Positions 25,981 through 33,093 of a DNA stretch of 64,000 bases are shown piece by piece (the stretch's first letter is position 1; every line of letters begins with the position of its first letter). The DNA lies in contig JAJEIM010000025.1 in assembly GCA_022827785.1 (NCBI GenBank), positions 23,178-87,177 of the forward strand, read 5' to 3'. Both the position numbers and the translations under genes were made by a program. The stretch is from Acidimicrobiia bacterium. GTDB lineage: Bacteria; Actinomycetota; Acidimicrobiia; Spongiisociales; Spongiisociaceae. A model generated the notes under the pieces. It saw nothing but the letters and a program-made list of their open reading frames with translations, had not been told where the DNA came from and did no database searches.

Positions 25981-26050
25981 CTGACCACTGACCACTGACC
26001 ACTGACCACTGACCACTGACCACTGACCACTGACCACTGACCACTGACCA
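25981..26050. repeat. Heptanucleotide tandem repeat, 10 x CTGACCA
   Basis: Ten exact copies of the 7-mer CTGACCA in a row, in the gap between lepB and yraN. A single inverted copy of the theme (GTGGTCAGT, 25874-25882) stands about 100 bp upstream. A unit of 7 leaves the frame open in all three phases but no credible protein uses it. Perfect identity suggests recent slippage or expansion, so the copy number could vary between strains. Confidence 0.95.
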
Positions 26051-26131
26051 CTTCCGACTGTCACAGCCGGGACGTAGGTTGGATGGACCGGCCGGGCGGC
26101 CGCACCGCCGGACCAGGAAGGCTCCATCCAC

Positions 26132-26479
26132 ATGCCCGCGAGCGAGTTCAGTACTCACAGGCGCCGCTTGGGCGCGTTCGGTGAACGGGTGGCAGCCTCG
26201 TTTCTGGAACGTAACGGGATCCGGGTGCTTGGGAGGAACGTCCGCATCGGCAGGGGAGAGGTCGACCTGGTCGCGGCGGATCGGGCGGGACGGTTCGTGG
26301 TGGAGGTGAAGACCGGTATGGAGACGCCCGATGAGCACCCCCGGTGGAACTTCACGGACCGCAAGGCACGGCAAGTGATTCGGATGGCTCGTTCGTTAGG
26401 TATCCGTCGGGTCGACCTGGTCACGGTGGTGGTCGGTGAGGAGGGTGTGGCGGTCGAGTGGCACCCACGGGTCGCCTAG
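26132..26479 (+). CDS. YraN family (UPF0102) endonuclease-like protein
   Basis: A 115-residue protein of the YraN family with a restriction-endonuclease-like fold: GAFGERVAASFLERNG, then IGRGEVDLVAAD and FVVEVKT, giving the E...D...ExK pattern of the PD-(D/E)xK superfamily. The biological role is still uncertain; linkage to comM and dprA is conserved in actinobacteria, which suggests a part in DNA uptake or recombination. Its 3' end overlaps the antisense Zn-ribbon gene by 84 bp. Confidence 0.88.
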   Translation: MPASEFSTHRRRLGAFGERVAASFLERNGIRVLGRNVRIGRGEVDLVAADRAGRFVVEVKTGMETPDEHPRWNFTDRKARQVIRMARSLGIRRVDLVTVVVGEEGVAVEWHPRVA

Positions 26480-26686
26480 CGGCGCCCCACGCCCGCCGAC
26501 GCGGCGCCGTTCCTTGTTCCAGCATCCCCTGTGCCAGTGCCGGCGCAGGTCAGGGGCCTCGTGGGGCACCACCACGAGGTGATACCGCCCCTTCGGAATG
26601 GTCTGCCCGCAACCTCCGCACTCGTAGGCCTTGAGGGCGGAGGCGGGCTGGACCGGCCGGACGCTCAGCCGCCCAGGAAGGCCCAT
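26396..26686 (-). CDS. Small Zn-ribbon protein (actinobacterial, function unknown)
   Basis: A 96-residue protein with YECGGCGQTIPKGRYHLVVV and RRHWHRGCW; Cys23, Cys26, one of His50/His52 and Cys55 look like a zinc site. I recognise the pattern from small conserved actinobacterial proteins beside yraN-like genes (ECxxCxxxIPxGxxHVV...RRHWHxxCW), but no function is known to me. The last third overlaps the 3' end of yraN on the other strand and looks non-conserved. Its ATG overlaps the preceding 37-residue membrane-protein gene by 22 bp, so they form a small operon. Confidence 0.7.
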   Translation of the reverse strand: MGLPGRLSVRPVQPASALKAYECGGCGQTIPKGRYHLVVVPHEAPDLRRHWHRGCWNKERRRVGGRGAPLGDPWVPLDRHTLLTDHHRDQVDPTDT

Positions 26687-26778
26687 ACCAGCAGGGCGGC
26701 CGTCACGACGATCGCTCCCACCACCATCGCCACATCGGCCGCCCGACGCTCCTGCTTGCGGAAGGGGTTGAATCCCAT
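26665..26778 (-). CDS. 37-residue single-span membrane protein
   Basis: This short gene reads MGFNPFRKQERRAAD followed by one hydrophobic helix (about residues 16-35, VAMVVGAIVVTAALLVWAFL) and ends GG. The MGFNPFR start and single C-terminal helix match small conserved proteins I recall from other actinobacteria. It lies immediately upstream of the Zn-ribbon gene with overlapping ends, and divergent from comM. Function unknown; the basic N-terminus suggests the helix is inserted with its N-terminus inside. Confidence 0.6.
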   Translation of the reverse strand: MGFNPFRKQERRAADVAMVVGAIVVTAALLVWAFLGG

Positions 26779-26885
26779 GTGGCGATGTTATCTCGCATCG
26801 GCATCAGGTCGGGGGCCGGGCGCCGTTGCGAGAACTTTTCGCGTTCTCGGGGATCTTGTCACACCCACTCCCCATGCTCCAGTCC

Positions 26886-28358
26886 ATGTTCGCATCAACC
26901 AACTCCGTAGCCCTGGTCGGCGTAGAGGCGCGCGCCGTCAGGGTGGAGGCTCATGTCGGAGGAGGAGAGAAGGGTCGTCTGAACGTGGTGGGCTTGCCCG
27001 ATACCGCGGTTCGGGAGGCCAAGGACCGGGTCATGGCGGCCATGTCGGTGGCGGGCTACCGATTCCCCGCCCGGACGGTGACGGTGAACCTGGCGCCGGC
27101 CGACCTTCCCAAGTCGGGAAGCGCTTACGACCTCCCCATCGCAATGGCGCTGCTGGCTGCCGCCGGCGAGATCCCGAAGGGTGCCTGCCAGGTGGTCGCC
27201 CAGGGTGAGTTGGCCCTCGACGGGAGTATCCGGCCCGGCCGGGGAGCGCTCGGGGCTGCCATCGTGGCGTCGGACATGGGAGTCCCGTGCGTCCTACCCC
27301 CGGGCGCCGCCGAGGAGGCGAGCATCGTCTCGTCCGCAACGGTGCGCATGGCGGGATCGCTGGGAGCGGCGATAGCGGCTGCGCTGGGCGAGGGCGACTT
27401 CCGGCCGCTTCCACCGGCCGAGCCACCCACCGTGCCCATGCCCGATCTTTCGGAAGTGAGAGGCCAGCCCCTGGCGAAGCGGGCGCTCGAGGTGGCGGCC
27501 GCCGGCGGGCATCACCTGCTCCTGTCGGGCGCTCCGGGATCGGGCAAGACCATGCTGGCCCGATGTCTGCCGGGCGTGCTGCCGCCACTCGACGAGAGGA
27601 CTGCCCTGGAGGTGGCGCAGGTCTGGTCGGCCGCGGGGCGGCCCAGACCCTCGTTGTTCCAGCCCCCGATCCGATCGCCGCACCACACGGCCACCACGGC
27701 GGCCGTGATCGGTGGGGGATCCGGCATGCCGGTCCCGGGCGAGATCAGCATGGCGCACCGTGGCGTTCTGTTCCTGGACGAACTCGGGGAGTTCCCGCCG
27801 AGCCTGCTAGACGGCCTCCGCCAGCCGCTGGAAGAGGGCTTCGTGACGATCGCCCGGAAGGGCGTCTCGGTCACGTTCCCGACCATGGTCCAACTGGTGG
27901 CGGCCACCAATCCGTGCCCTTGCGGGTACCAGGGCGACGACCGGCAGGGGTGCTCGTGCTCGGATCGGATGATCCAGCGCTACAAGCGGCGCCTGTCGGG
28001 GCCCCTGATGGACCGATTCGACATCCGGGTCAAGGTGAGCAGGGTGGATCCTGACGCGATGATCGGCCCGCCCGAAGAGCCGTCGATCGAGGTTGCCAAA
28101 CGGATCGCAGCGGCCCGTGAGGCGCAGGAACTGCGCGGGTCTCCAAACCGCAACCTGAGCCGGACCGCCCTCGACTCGCTGGAGGCGAGCCTGGGCGCCC
28201 GGAGGTTGGTCGAGGGCGCACTGCGGCATGGCAGCCTCACCGGACGGGGATTCGACCGGGTCCGGCGCCTGTCCCGCACCATCGCCGATCTCGACGGATC
28301 GATCGCGGTCGAGGAACCTCACGCTGCCGAGGCCCTGGCCCTGAGGCGGTTGGTATGA
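26886..28358 (+). CDS. comM: YifB/ComM family AAA+ ATPase (Mg-chelatase-like)
   Basis: ATPase of about 490 residues. ComM is a helicase that extends branch migration during natural transformation in other bacteria. An N-terminal Lon-S5-like domain (VVGLPDTAVREAKDRV, NLAPADLPKSGSAYDLPIA) precedes the AAA+ core: Walker A GAPGSGKT (215-222), Walker B VLFLDEL, and the family CPCGYQGDDRQGCSCS insert. I start at ATG 26886 (MFASTNSVALVG), where homology begins; ATG 26874 is also possible. The stop overlaps dprA by 4 bp. Confidence 0.92.
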   Translation: MFASTNSVALVGVEARAVRVEAHVGGGEKGRLNVVGLPDTAVREAKDRVMAAMSVAGYRFPARTVTVNLAPADLPKSGSAYDLPIAMALLAAAGEIPKGACQVVAQGELALDGSIRPGRGALGAAIVASDMGVPCVLPPGAAEEASIVSSATVRMAGSLGAAIAAALGEGDFRPLPPAEPPTVPMPDLSEVRGQPLAKRALEVAAAGGHHLLLSGAPGSGKTMLARCLPGVLPPLDERTALEVAQVWSAAGRPRPSLFQPPIRSPHHTATTAAVIGGGSGMPVPGEISMAHRGVLFLDELGEFPPSLLDGLRQPLEEGFVTIARKGVSVTFPTMVQLVAATNPCPCGYQGDDRQGCSCSDRMIQRYKRRLSGPLMDRFDIRVKVSRVDPDAMIGPPEEPSIEVAKRIAAAREAQELRGSPNRNLSRTALDSLEASLGARRLVEGALRHGSLTGRGFDRVRRLSRTIADLDGSIAVEEPHAAEALALRRLV

Positions 28359-29395
28359 CCTACGATCCCGACGCGCTCATCAGGCTGGCCCATGTCGGCA
28401 TGCACCCCGACCGGGTCCGAAAACTCGTAACGAAGGCCGGCACCCCGACGCGGATCCTGAGGAAGATCGAATCGGGCGAGTTGTCGGTCCCGGCTTCCGC
28501 GCGGGAAGCGGCCTCGGTCCCGGCAGACGAGCGCAGGGAGCAACTCCGCCGGGCCGGGATCGAGTTCCTCGTACCTGGAGGCTCCGGTTTTCCCGTCCGG
28601 CTGGGTGAGCTGGACGACGCCCCTCTGTTCCTCTTCCAGAGGGGAGGGCCGTTCGAAGGCACGGCGGTGGCCATCGTCGGCACCCGCGCCTGCACCACCT
28701 ACGGGCGACGTCTGGCGGAAAGATACGGGGAGGCCGTGTCCCGAGCCGGATGGTGGGTGGCGAGCGGCCTGGCCAAGGGCATCGACGGCGCCGCCCACGC
28801 GGGCTCGCTGCGCGGTCCGACGCCGGGTATCGCCGTACTGGGTTCCGGGGTGGACGTGTGGTACCCGAGCCGGCACCGCGACCTCGGGACTTCCCTCCTG
28901 GAGACGGGCGGCGCGGTGTGGAGCGAGGCGCCCCCGGGCGCCCGCCCGCTCGGCTGGCGCTTTCCGCCTCGCAACCGGCTCATATCGGGGATCGCCCATG
29001 CCGTGGTGATCGTGGAGGCGGGCGCCAAGGGGGGCGCCCTGGTCACCGCCCGGATGGCCCTCGACCAGGGCCGCGACATTTTCGCCACTCCGGGCGACGT
29101 GGGCAGGCCCAGTTCGGTGGGATGCAACCTGCTGATCAGGGACGGCGCCTTTCCCGTGCTGGATGCCGACGACCTGGTGGAGAACCTGGAGCTGTCCATA
29201 GGACCGGCTCCTGGTGCCACGGCGTCCGAGGCTGCCGCAGGAGTAAGCGATCCCGGCCTTCCGGTAGCCGAGTACCTCGCGGCCCTCGGGGACGATCCTG
29301 TCGCAGGCATGGCCGAGTTGGGGCGCCTGATGGCTCAGGGAGCGGTGACTATCGACGGTGACGGGATGGTGGTGGCCGGGCCGGGTGGCGCATAG
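28355..29395 (+). CDS. dprA: DNA-processing protein DprA
   Basis: A 346-residue protein that loads RecA on incoming single-stranded DNA. The Rossmann-like core shows VAIVGTRACTTYGRR, VASGLAKGIDGAAHAG, AVLGSGVDVWYPSRHR, FPPRNRLISGIAHAVVIVEAGAKGGALVTARMA and VFATPG-like IFATPGDVGRPSSVGCNLLI. An N-terminal SAM-like region and a C-terminal winged-helix-like segment (about 290-345) complete the usual architecture. ATG overlaps the comM stop by 4 bp. Such genes are widespread in organisms not known to be competent. Confidence 0.95.
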   Translation: MTYDPDALIRLAHVGMHPDRVRKLVTKAGTPTRILRKIESGELSVPASAREAASVPADERREQLRRAGIEFLVPGGSGFPVRLGELDDAPLFLFQRGGPFEGTAVAIVGTRACTTYGRRLAERYGEAVSRAGWWVASGLAKGIDGAAHAGSLRGPTPGIAVLGSGVDVWYPSRHRDLGTSLLETGGAVWSEAPPGARPLGWRFPPRNRLISGIAHAVVIVEAGAKGGALVTARMALDQGRDIFATPGDVGRPSSVGCNLLIRDGAFPVLDADDLVENLELSIGPAPGATASEAAAGVSDPGLPVAEYLAALGDDPVAGMAELGRLMAQGAVTIDGDGMVVAGPGGA

Positions 29396-29437
29396 GGCAA
29401 TGCAATGGGGGACAAGCCGGATGGCTACGCTGGAGCC

Positions 29438-30181
29438 ATGCAATTGACGGTGCTGGGCGCCAACGGCACCTATCCGACCACCGGGCGCCCCGCCTCCGGC
29501 TACCTGGTTTCGGACGGCGAGACGAATCTCTGGATGGACGCCGGGCCCGGCACCTACCTGGCTCTGTGCAACGAGTTGGACCCGATGGAGATTGATGCTG
29601 TGTTCTTGTCCCATCGGCATCCTGACCACTGCTCCGACATCTTCGCCCTGTATCACTCGGTCGCCTACGGGCCGGGCCGGGAGGGCCGGATCCCGGTCAT
29701 CTGCCCGGAAGGCCTGGCCGAAGCGCTGGCCGATTTCTTGCAACACCCGGCGGCAATGGACACCACATTCGAGTTCATCACCTCGGATGACGGTGACTCG
29801 ATCCGGTTGGGGTCGATGGATGTCTCTACGGCGAGGACTAACCATCCTCCGCCCACCCTGGCGCCGCGTGTATCGGCGGGCGGCCGCTCCTTCACTTACA
29901 CCGCCGACACCGGACCGAGCGATGCGGTGGCGGCTCACGCCGCGGGATCGGATTTGCTGCTGGCCGAGGCGACCATGACCGGCCGGAGGGGTCCCGGCTC
30001 CTATCCCCATCACATGACCGGCGCCGAAGCCGGGAGCATGGCCGCGGCGGCGGGTGTCGGGCGTCTCGTGCTGACGCACATCCCCGCCCACGAGGATCCG
30101 GACCGGATTCTGGCGGAAGCGGAGTCCGAGTTCGATGGAATGGTGGCGCTGGCCGTGCCCGGTGCTCGTATAACGGTGTGA
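29438..30181 (+). CDS. Metallo-beta-lactamase-fold phosphodiesterase (Rv1339-like)
   Basis: A 247-residue MBL-fold hydrolase with metal-binding SHRHPDH (His59, His61, Asp63, His64), later YTADTGPSD and LVLTHIPAHEDP supplying further ligands. N-terminus MQLTVLGANGTYPTTGRPASGYLV matches the family better than an earlier in-frame ATG at 29405. The order MBL protein-rph-rdgB is the same as Rv1339-Rv1340-Rv1341 of Mycobacterium tuberculosis, and Rv1339 has been reported as an atypical cyclic-AMP phosphodiesterase. The assignment here is by motif and gene order. Confidence 0.82.
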   Translation: MQLTVLGANGTYPTTGRPASGYLVSDGETNLWMDAGPGTYLALCNELDPMEIDAVFLSHRHPDHCSDIFALYHSVAYGPGREGRIPVICPEGLAEALADFLQHPAAMDTTFEFITSDDGDSIRLGSMDVSTARTNHPPPTLAPRVSAGGRSFTYTADTGPSDAVAAHAAGSDLLLAEATMTGRRGPGSYPHHMTGAEAGSMAAAAGVGRLVLTHIPAHEDPDRILAEAESEFDGMVALAVPGARITV

Positions 30182-30200
30182 TAAGCCAGGTGGTGCAAAT

Positions 30201-30911
30201 ATGAGTCGTTCGAGGGAGAGACCCGCCGATGAGTTGAGGACGATCAGGATCACCCGGGGTTACACCGAGATGACGCCCGGCTCCGTGCTGATCGAGATGG
30301 GTCGTACGGTGGTGCTGGCCACAGCTTCGATCGCGGACACCGTGCCGCCGTGGATGCGGAATACCAACCGCGGATGGGTCAAGGCCGAATACGCCATGCT
30401 CCCGGGATCGGGCAGCCAGCGCATATCGCGGGGTTCGTACACGTCAGGGCGTCCCAAGGAGATTTCCAGGCTCATCGGGCGCTCCCTTCGCTCGGTGGTG
30501 GCCATGCAGAAGATGCCCGATACGATGGTCACGGTCGACTGCGATGTCATCCAGGCTGACGGCGGAACGCGCACGGCGGCGGTCAACGCCGGATGGATCG
30601 CCCTTCACGACGCCCTGGAATGGGCGGTTGCCGAGGGGCTTGTGGCGACCAACCCGCTACTCGACAGGGTGGCGGCCATCTCGGTGGGGCTGGTGGGGGG
30701 CGTGCCGCTGCTCGACCTGGAGTACGAGGATGACGTGGCGGCTTCGGTGGATCTGAATGTGGTCATGACCGGGCGCGGCCTGCTGGTCGAGGTTCAGGGG
30801 ACTGCCGAACAGCTTCCGTTCAGCCGTGCCGAGCTGGACGAACTCCTGGACTTGGCAGCAACGGGAATCTCCCGGATCGCAGACCTCCAGGCGGAGCTGG
30901 TGGCCGGGTGA
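30201..30911 (+). CDS. rph: Ribonuclease PH
   Basis: Phosphorolytic 3'-5' exoribonuclease, 236 residues, trimming tRNA 3' ends. Motifs are the substrate-binding MLPGSGSQRISR, the RxxxRxIGRSLRSVV region, DCDVIQADGGTRTAAVNAGWIAL, and QGTAEQLPFSRAELDELLDLA. Because none of the tRNA genes in this window encodes CCA, trimming followed by CCA addition is needed for their maturation. Its stop overlaps the rdgB GTG by 4 bp. Confidence 0.96.
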   Translation: MSRSRERPADELRTIRITRGYTEMTPGSVLIEMGRTVVLATASIADTVPPWMRNTNRGWVKAEYAMLPGSGSQRISRGSYTSGRPKEISRLIGRSLRSVVAMQKMPDTMVTVDCDVIQADGGTRTAAVNAGWIALHDALEWAVAEGLVATNPLLDRVAAISVGLVGGVPLLDLEYEDDVAASVDLNVVMTGRGLLVEVQGTAEQLPFSRAELDELLDLAATGISRIADLQAELVAG

Positions 30912-31504
30912 GCCGACCGGTCATCGACCGCGCGGTGGTTGCCTCCAAGAACCCGGACAAGATCGCCGAGCTCGAGACGCTGCTTGCCCGGCATGGGCTG
31001 GTCCGCGAGGTGGTCCGTGGGTTGGAGTGGCCCGATGTGGTGGAGGATGCCCCCACGCTGGCGGGCAACGCCCTCCTCAAGGCCCGCCAGGTGGCGCGCA
31101 GCACCGGCCTGCCCTCGATCGCGGACGACACGGGCTTGGAAGTGGACGCCCTTGGAGGAGCACCGGGAGTACATACGGCCCGGTACTCGGGTCCCGATGC
31201 AACCTACCAATCGAACGTGGACGCCCTCCTGCAGGCCCTTCGAGGCGTAGAGGACCGGACCGCCCGTTTCCGAACGGTGGTCGTTGCGATCCTGGAGGAC
31301 GGCACCGAAGTGGTTGCGGAGGGAGAGTTGATCGGACAGATCACCCGGTCGCGCCGCGGGTCCGCCGGATTCGGGTACGACCCGGTCTTCGGAGTGGGTG
31401 GTCGGACCCTGGCCGAGATGGGCCCACAGGAGAAGGACCGGGTCAGCCACCGGGCCCGCGCCATCCAGGCGCTGGCGGATGCCCTGGCGACCCATCGCGC
31501 CTAA
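30908..31504 (+). CDS. rdgB: XTP/dITP diphosphatase (RdgB/HAM1)
   Basis: House-cleaning pyrophosphatase of 198 residues that hydrolyses dITP, dXTP and ITP. Signature segments are VVASKNPDKIAELE, PSIADDTGLEVDALGGAPGVHTARYSG, FRTVVVAIL, GFGYDPVF and SHRARAIQALAD near the end. GTG start overlaps rph by 4 bp. tRNA-Lys begins about 40 bp after the stop. Confidence 0.96.
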   Translation: MSRPVIDRAVVASKNPDKIAELETLLARHGLVREVVRGLEWPDVVEDAPTLAGNALLKARQVARSTGLPSIADDTGLEVDALGGAPGVHTARYSGPDATYQSNVDALLQALRGVEDRTARFRTVVVAILEDGTEVVAEGELIGQITRSRRGSAGFGYDPVFGVGGRTLAEMGPQEKDRVSHRARAIQALADALATHRA

Positions 31505-31544
31505 CCCGCTCCCACCAGCCGGCCAGACCACTAAACTGCCCTGT

Positions 31545-31620
<76 letters not shown>

Positions 31621-31659
31621 TCCGGGACGGTGCCGCAGAGGTGAACGGCGTCCCTCGCC

Positions 31660-31741
31660 GCGGGTGTGGCGGAACGGTAGACGCGCCAGGTTTAGGTCCT
31701 GGTGGGCAATGCCCGTGGGGGTTCGAGTCCCTCCACCCGCA
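31660..31741 (+). tRNA. tRNA-Leu (anticodon TAG)
   Basis: GCGGGTG pairs with CACCCGC. The anticodon stem CCAGG/CCTGG encloses TTTAGGT, and the long variable arm (TGGGCAATGCCCGT) is typical of class II tRNA-Leu. The T-loop is GTTCGAGTC. The discriminator is A and CCA is not encoded. Confidence 0.95.
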
Positions 31742-31809
31742 CGCCGGCCCAATGCCATCGCGGGACGTGGTCCGGTTTATCCGCCGGGGTCGGGTTGTTG
31801 GGGGTGGTA

Positions 31810-32733
31810 TTAGTCGAGGAAGTTCTGGTAGGCGCGTTCTTGTTGCTGGATGGGGTTGAGGTATTCGACGTTGGTGGGGTGCCGGTAGCCGGTCCAGGTT
31901 CGGGGTGGGAGTAGTCGGCGGCGGTGGGGTGGTGTGTGGGGGTCTATGCGGTGTCCTTTTCGGTGGATGGCGATGTGGTGGTGGTACCAGCAGAGGGTGG
32001 CGAGGTTGGTGGGGGTGTTGTCGCCTCCGTCACGTCTGGGGATGACGTGGTGGGTTTGGAGGCGGTAGCTGCTGCGGCATGAGTCGATGAGGTCGTCTTG
32101 GGCCATGGTGGTGAGGCCGATGGCCTGTTTCTGACCTGGTGACAGCTCAGAATCGGGACCTGCCGGGGATGCGAGGGGTGGGATGCGGTCGGCGCGGCGG
32201 TCGAGTGCTTTGCGTACGATCTGGCCGTCGGTGGCGCCCAGGCGGCCTGACAGGTGCCATAACAGCGCCGTCGTCGGATGCTCTGAGGTTGACGTATTGG
32301 CGTTCGAATTCGCTGCGTTCGTCGCCTCTGGTGAGTTTGCGGAATCTGGTGGCCAGCTTCCCGACCCCGGCCAGGTCGAGGTCAGCCGAGGCTACGACAT
32401 CGGCGGGTTCTGCGCCTGCCTGGAGGAGACGCTGGGTGGCGGCGGTCCGGTCGAACGGCAGATGTCCCCTTCGTATGAGGTCGATGGTGTCGTCGTCCAG
32501 GCGTCTGGCTAGATACGCGGGTCGCGGGCGACGACATGCGGTATGTCGGGGCGCGACGCGGTCCAGTCGACCAGGGAGCGATATCCGTCGCGGACGATCC
32601 CCTTCCGGCGGATGACGGTCTTTAGCCAGGCGAGTTGCCGGCCGCGGAGGCGGTCGATCTCCCGCTGGGCGTCTTGGAGATTGTTCTCGGCGATGAGCAT
32701 CGGGTCTGCGTCGTGGAAGGCTACTTCGAACAT
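31810..32733 (-). pseudogene. Decayed DUF222/HNH endonuclease gene (13E12-repeat type)
   Basis: Read on the reverse strand, the start (MFEVAFHDADPML) is open for 74 codons to a TAG near 32509. A shifted frame then continues with LARRLDDDTIDLIRRGHL and LDLAGVGKLATRFRKL, and a second shift near 32265 leads into HLSGRLGATDGQIVRKAL. The HNH end is SYRLQTHHVIPRRDGGDN and LCWYHHH. Between AQDDLID and the HNH part some 100 or more residues appear deleted. Two frameshifts and the deletion make it non-functional as one protein. The family is the actinobacterial 13E12 group, often mobile or multicopy. A perfect LexA box covers its start codon. Confidence 0.85.
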
Positions 32734-32741
32734 ATGTTCGA
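32726..32741. promoter_or_regulatory. LexA (SOS) box
   Basis: The sequence TCGAACATATGTTCGA is a perfect 16-bp palindrome that fits the mycobacterial/Bacillus LexA box TCGAAC(N4)GTTCGA exactly. It overlaps the ATG of the decayed HNH gene (complement of 32731-32733), so repressor binding would block transcription or initiation directly. 13E12-family genes of M. tuberculosis are known LexA targets, which supports both calls. Confidence 0.85.
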
Positions 32742-33093
32742 GTATAGCGGACAGCTATGACAAAACAGAACGGATATCGAGAATAGCATGATAACCATCA
32801 AAAATCTGTGGTTATGACCGCCGATTCCTCAGATCGGTCGGCTTCAGTTCCTCCCACACCTCGGGACCATCCGTCGGGGTGTGGGATGTCGGCCCGGTTC
32901 AGATTGTGAACACCACTGTCCGGACGGTCGAAACCTGACCGCGTCCAATGTACTTCCCCACGCAAAGCCCCGTTTTCTACTGTGACGCCCGATCCTCGGC
33001 GCCGAATAGTCCCGGCCCCGCTCGGCCTCCTCATGGCATCGGCGGTGCGATAGAGGTGCTGTCTCTCTCGGCGAAGGGAATCGCCGATGGCGG
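32742..33093. other. Gene-free gap of about 350 bp, partly AT-rich
   Basis: The first 80 bp beyond the LexA box are much richer in A and T than the surroundings (for example 32756-32815) and probably held the promoter of the decayed HNH gene. The rest contains no reading frame with recognisable protein character and no clear repeat. A reverse open frame of 105 codons here has no family resemblance and I do not call it. Confidence 0.5.

Noticed and set aside
25981..26050. CRISPR array
   Set aside because: It is a head-to-tail 7-mer without spacers, and no cas genes are nearby.
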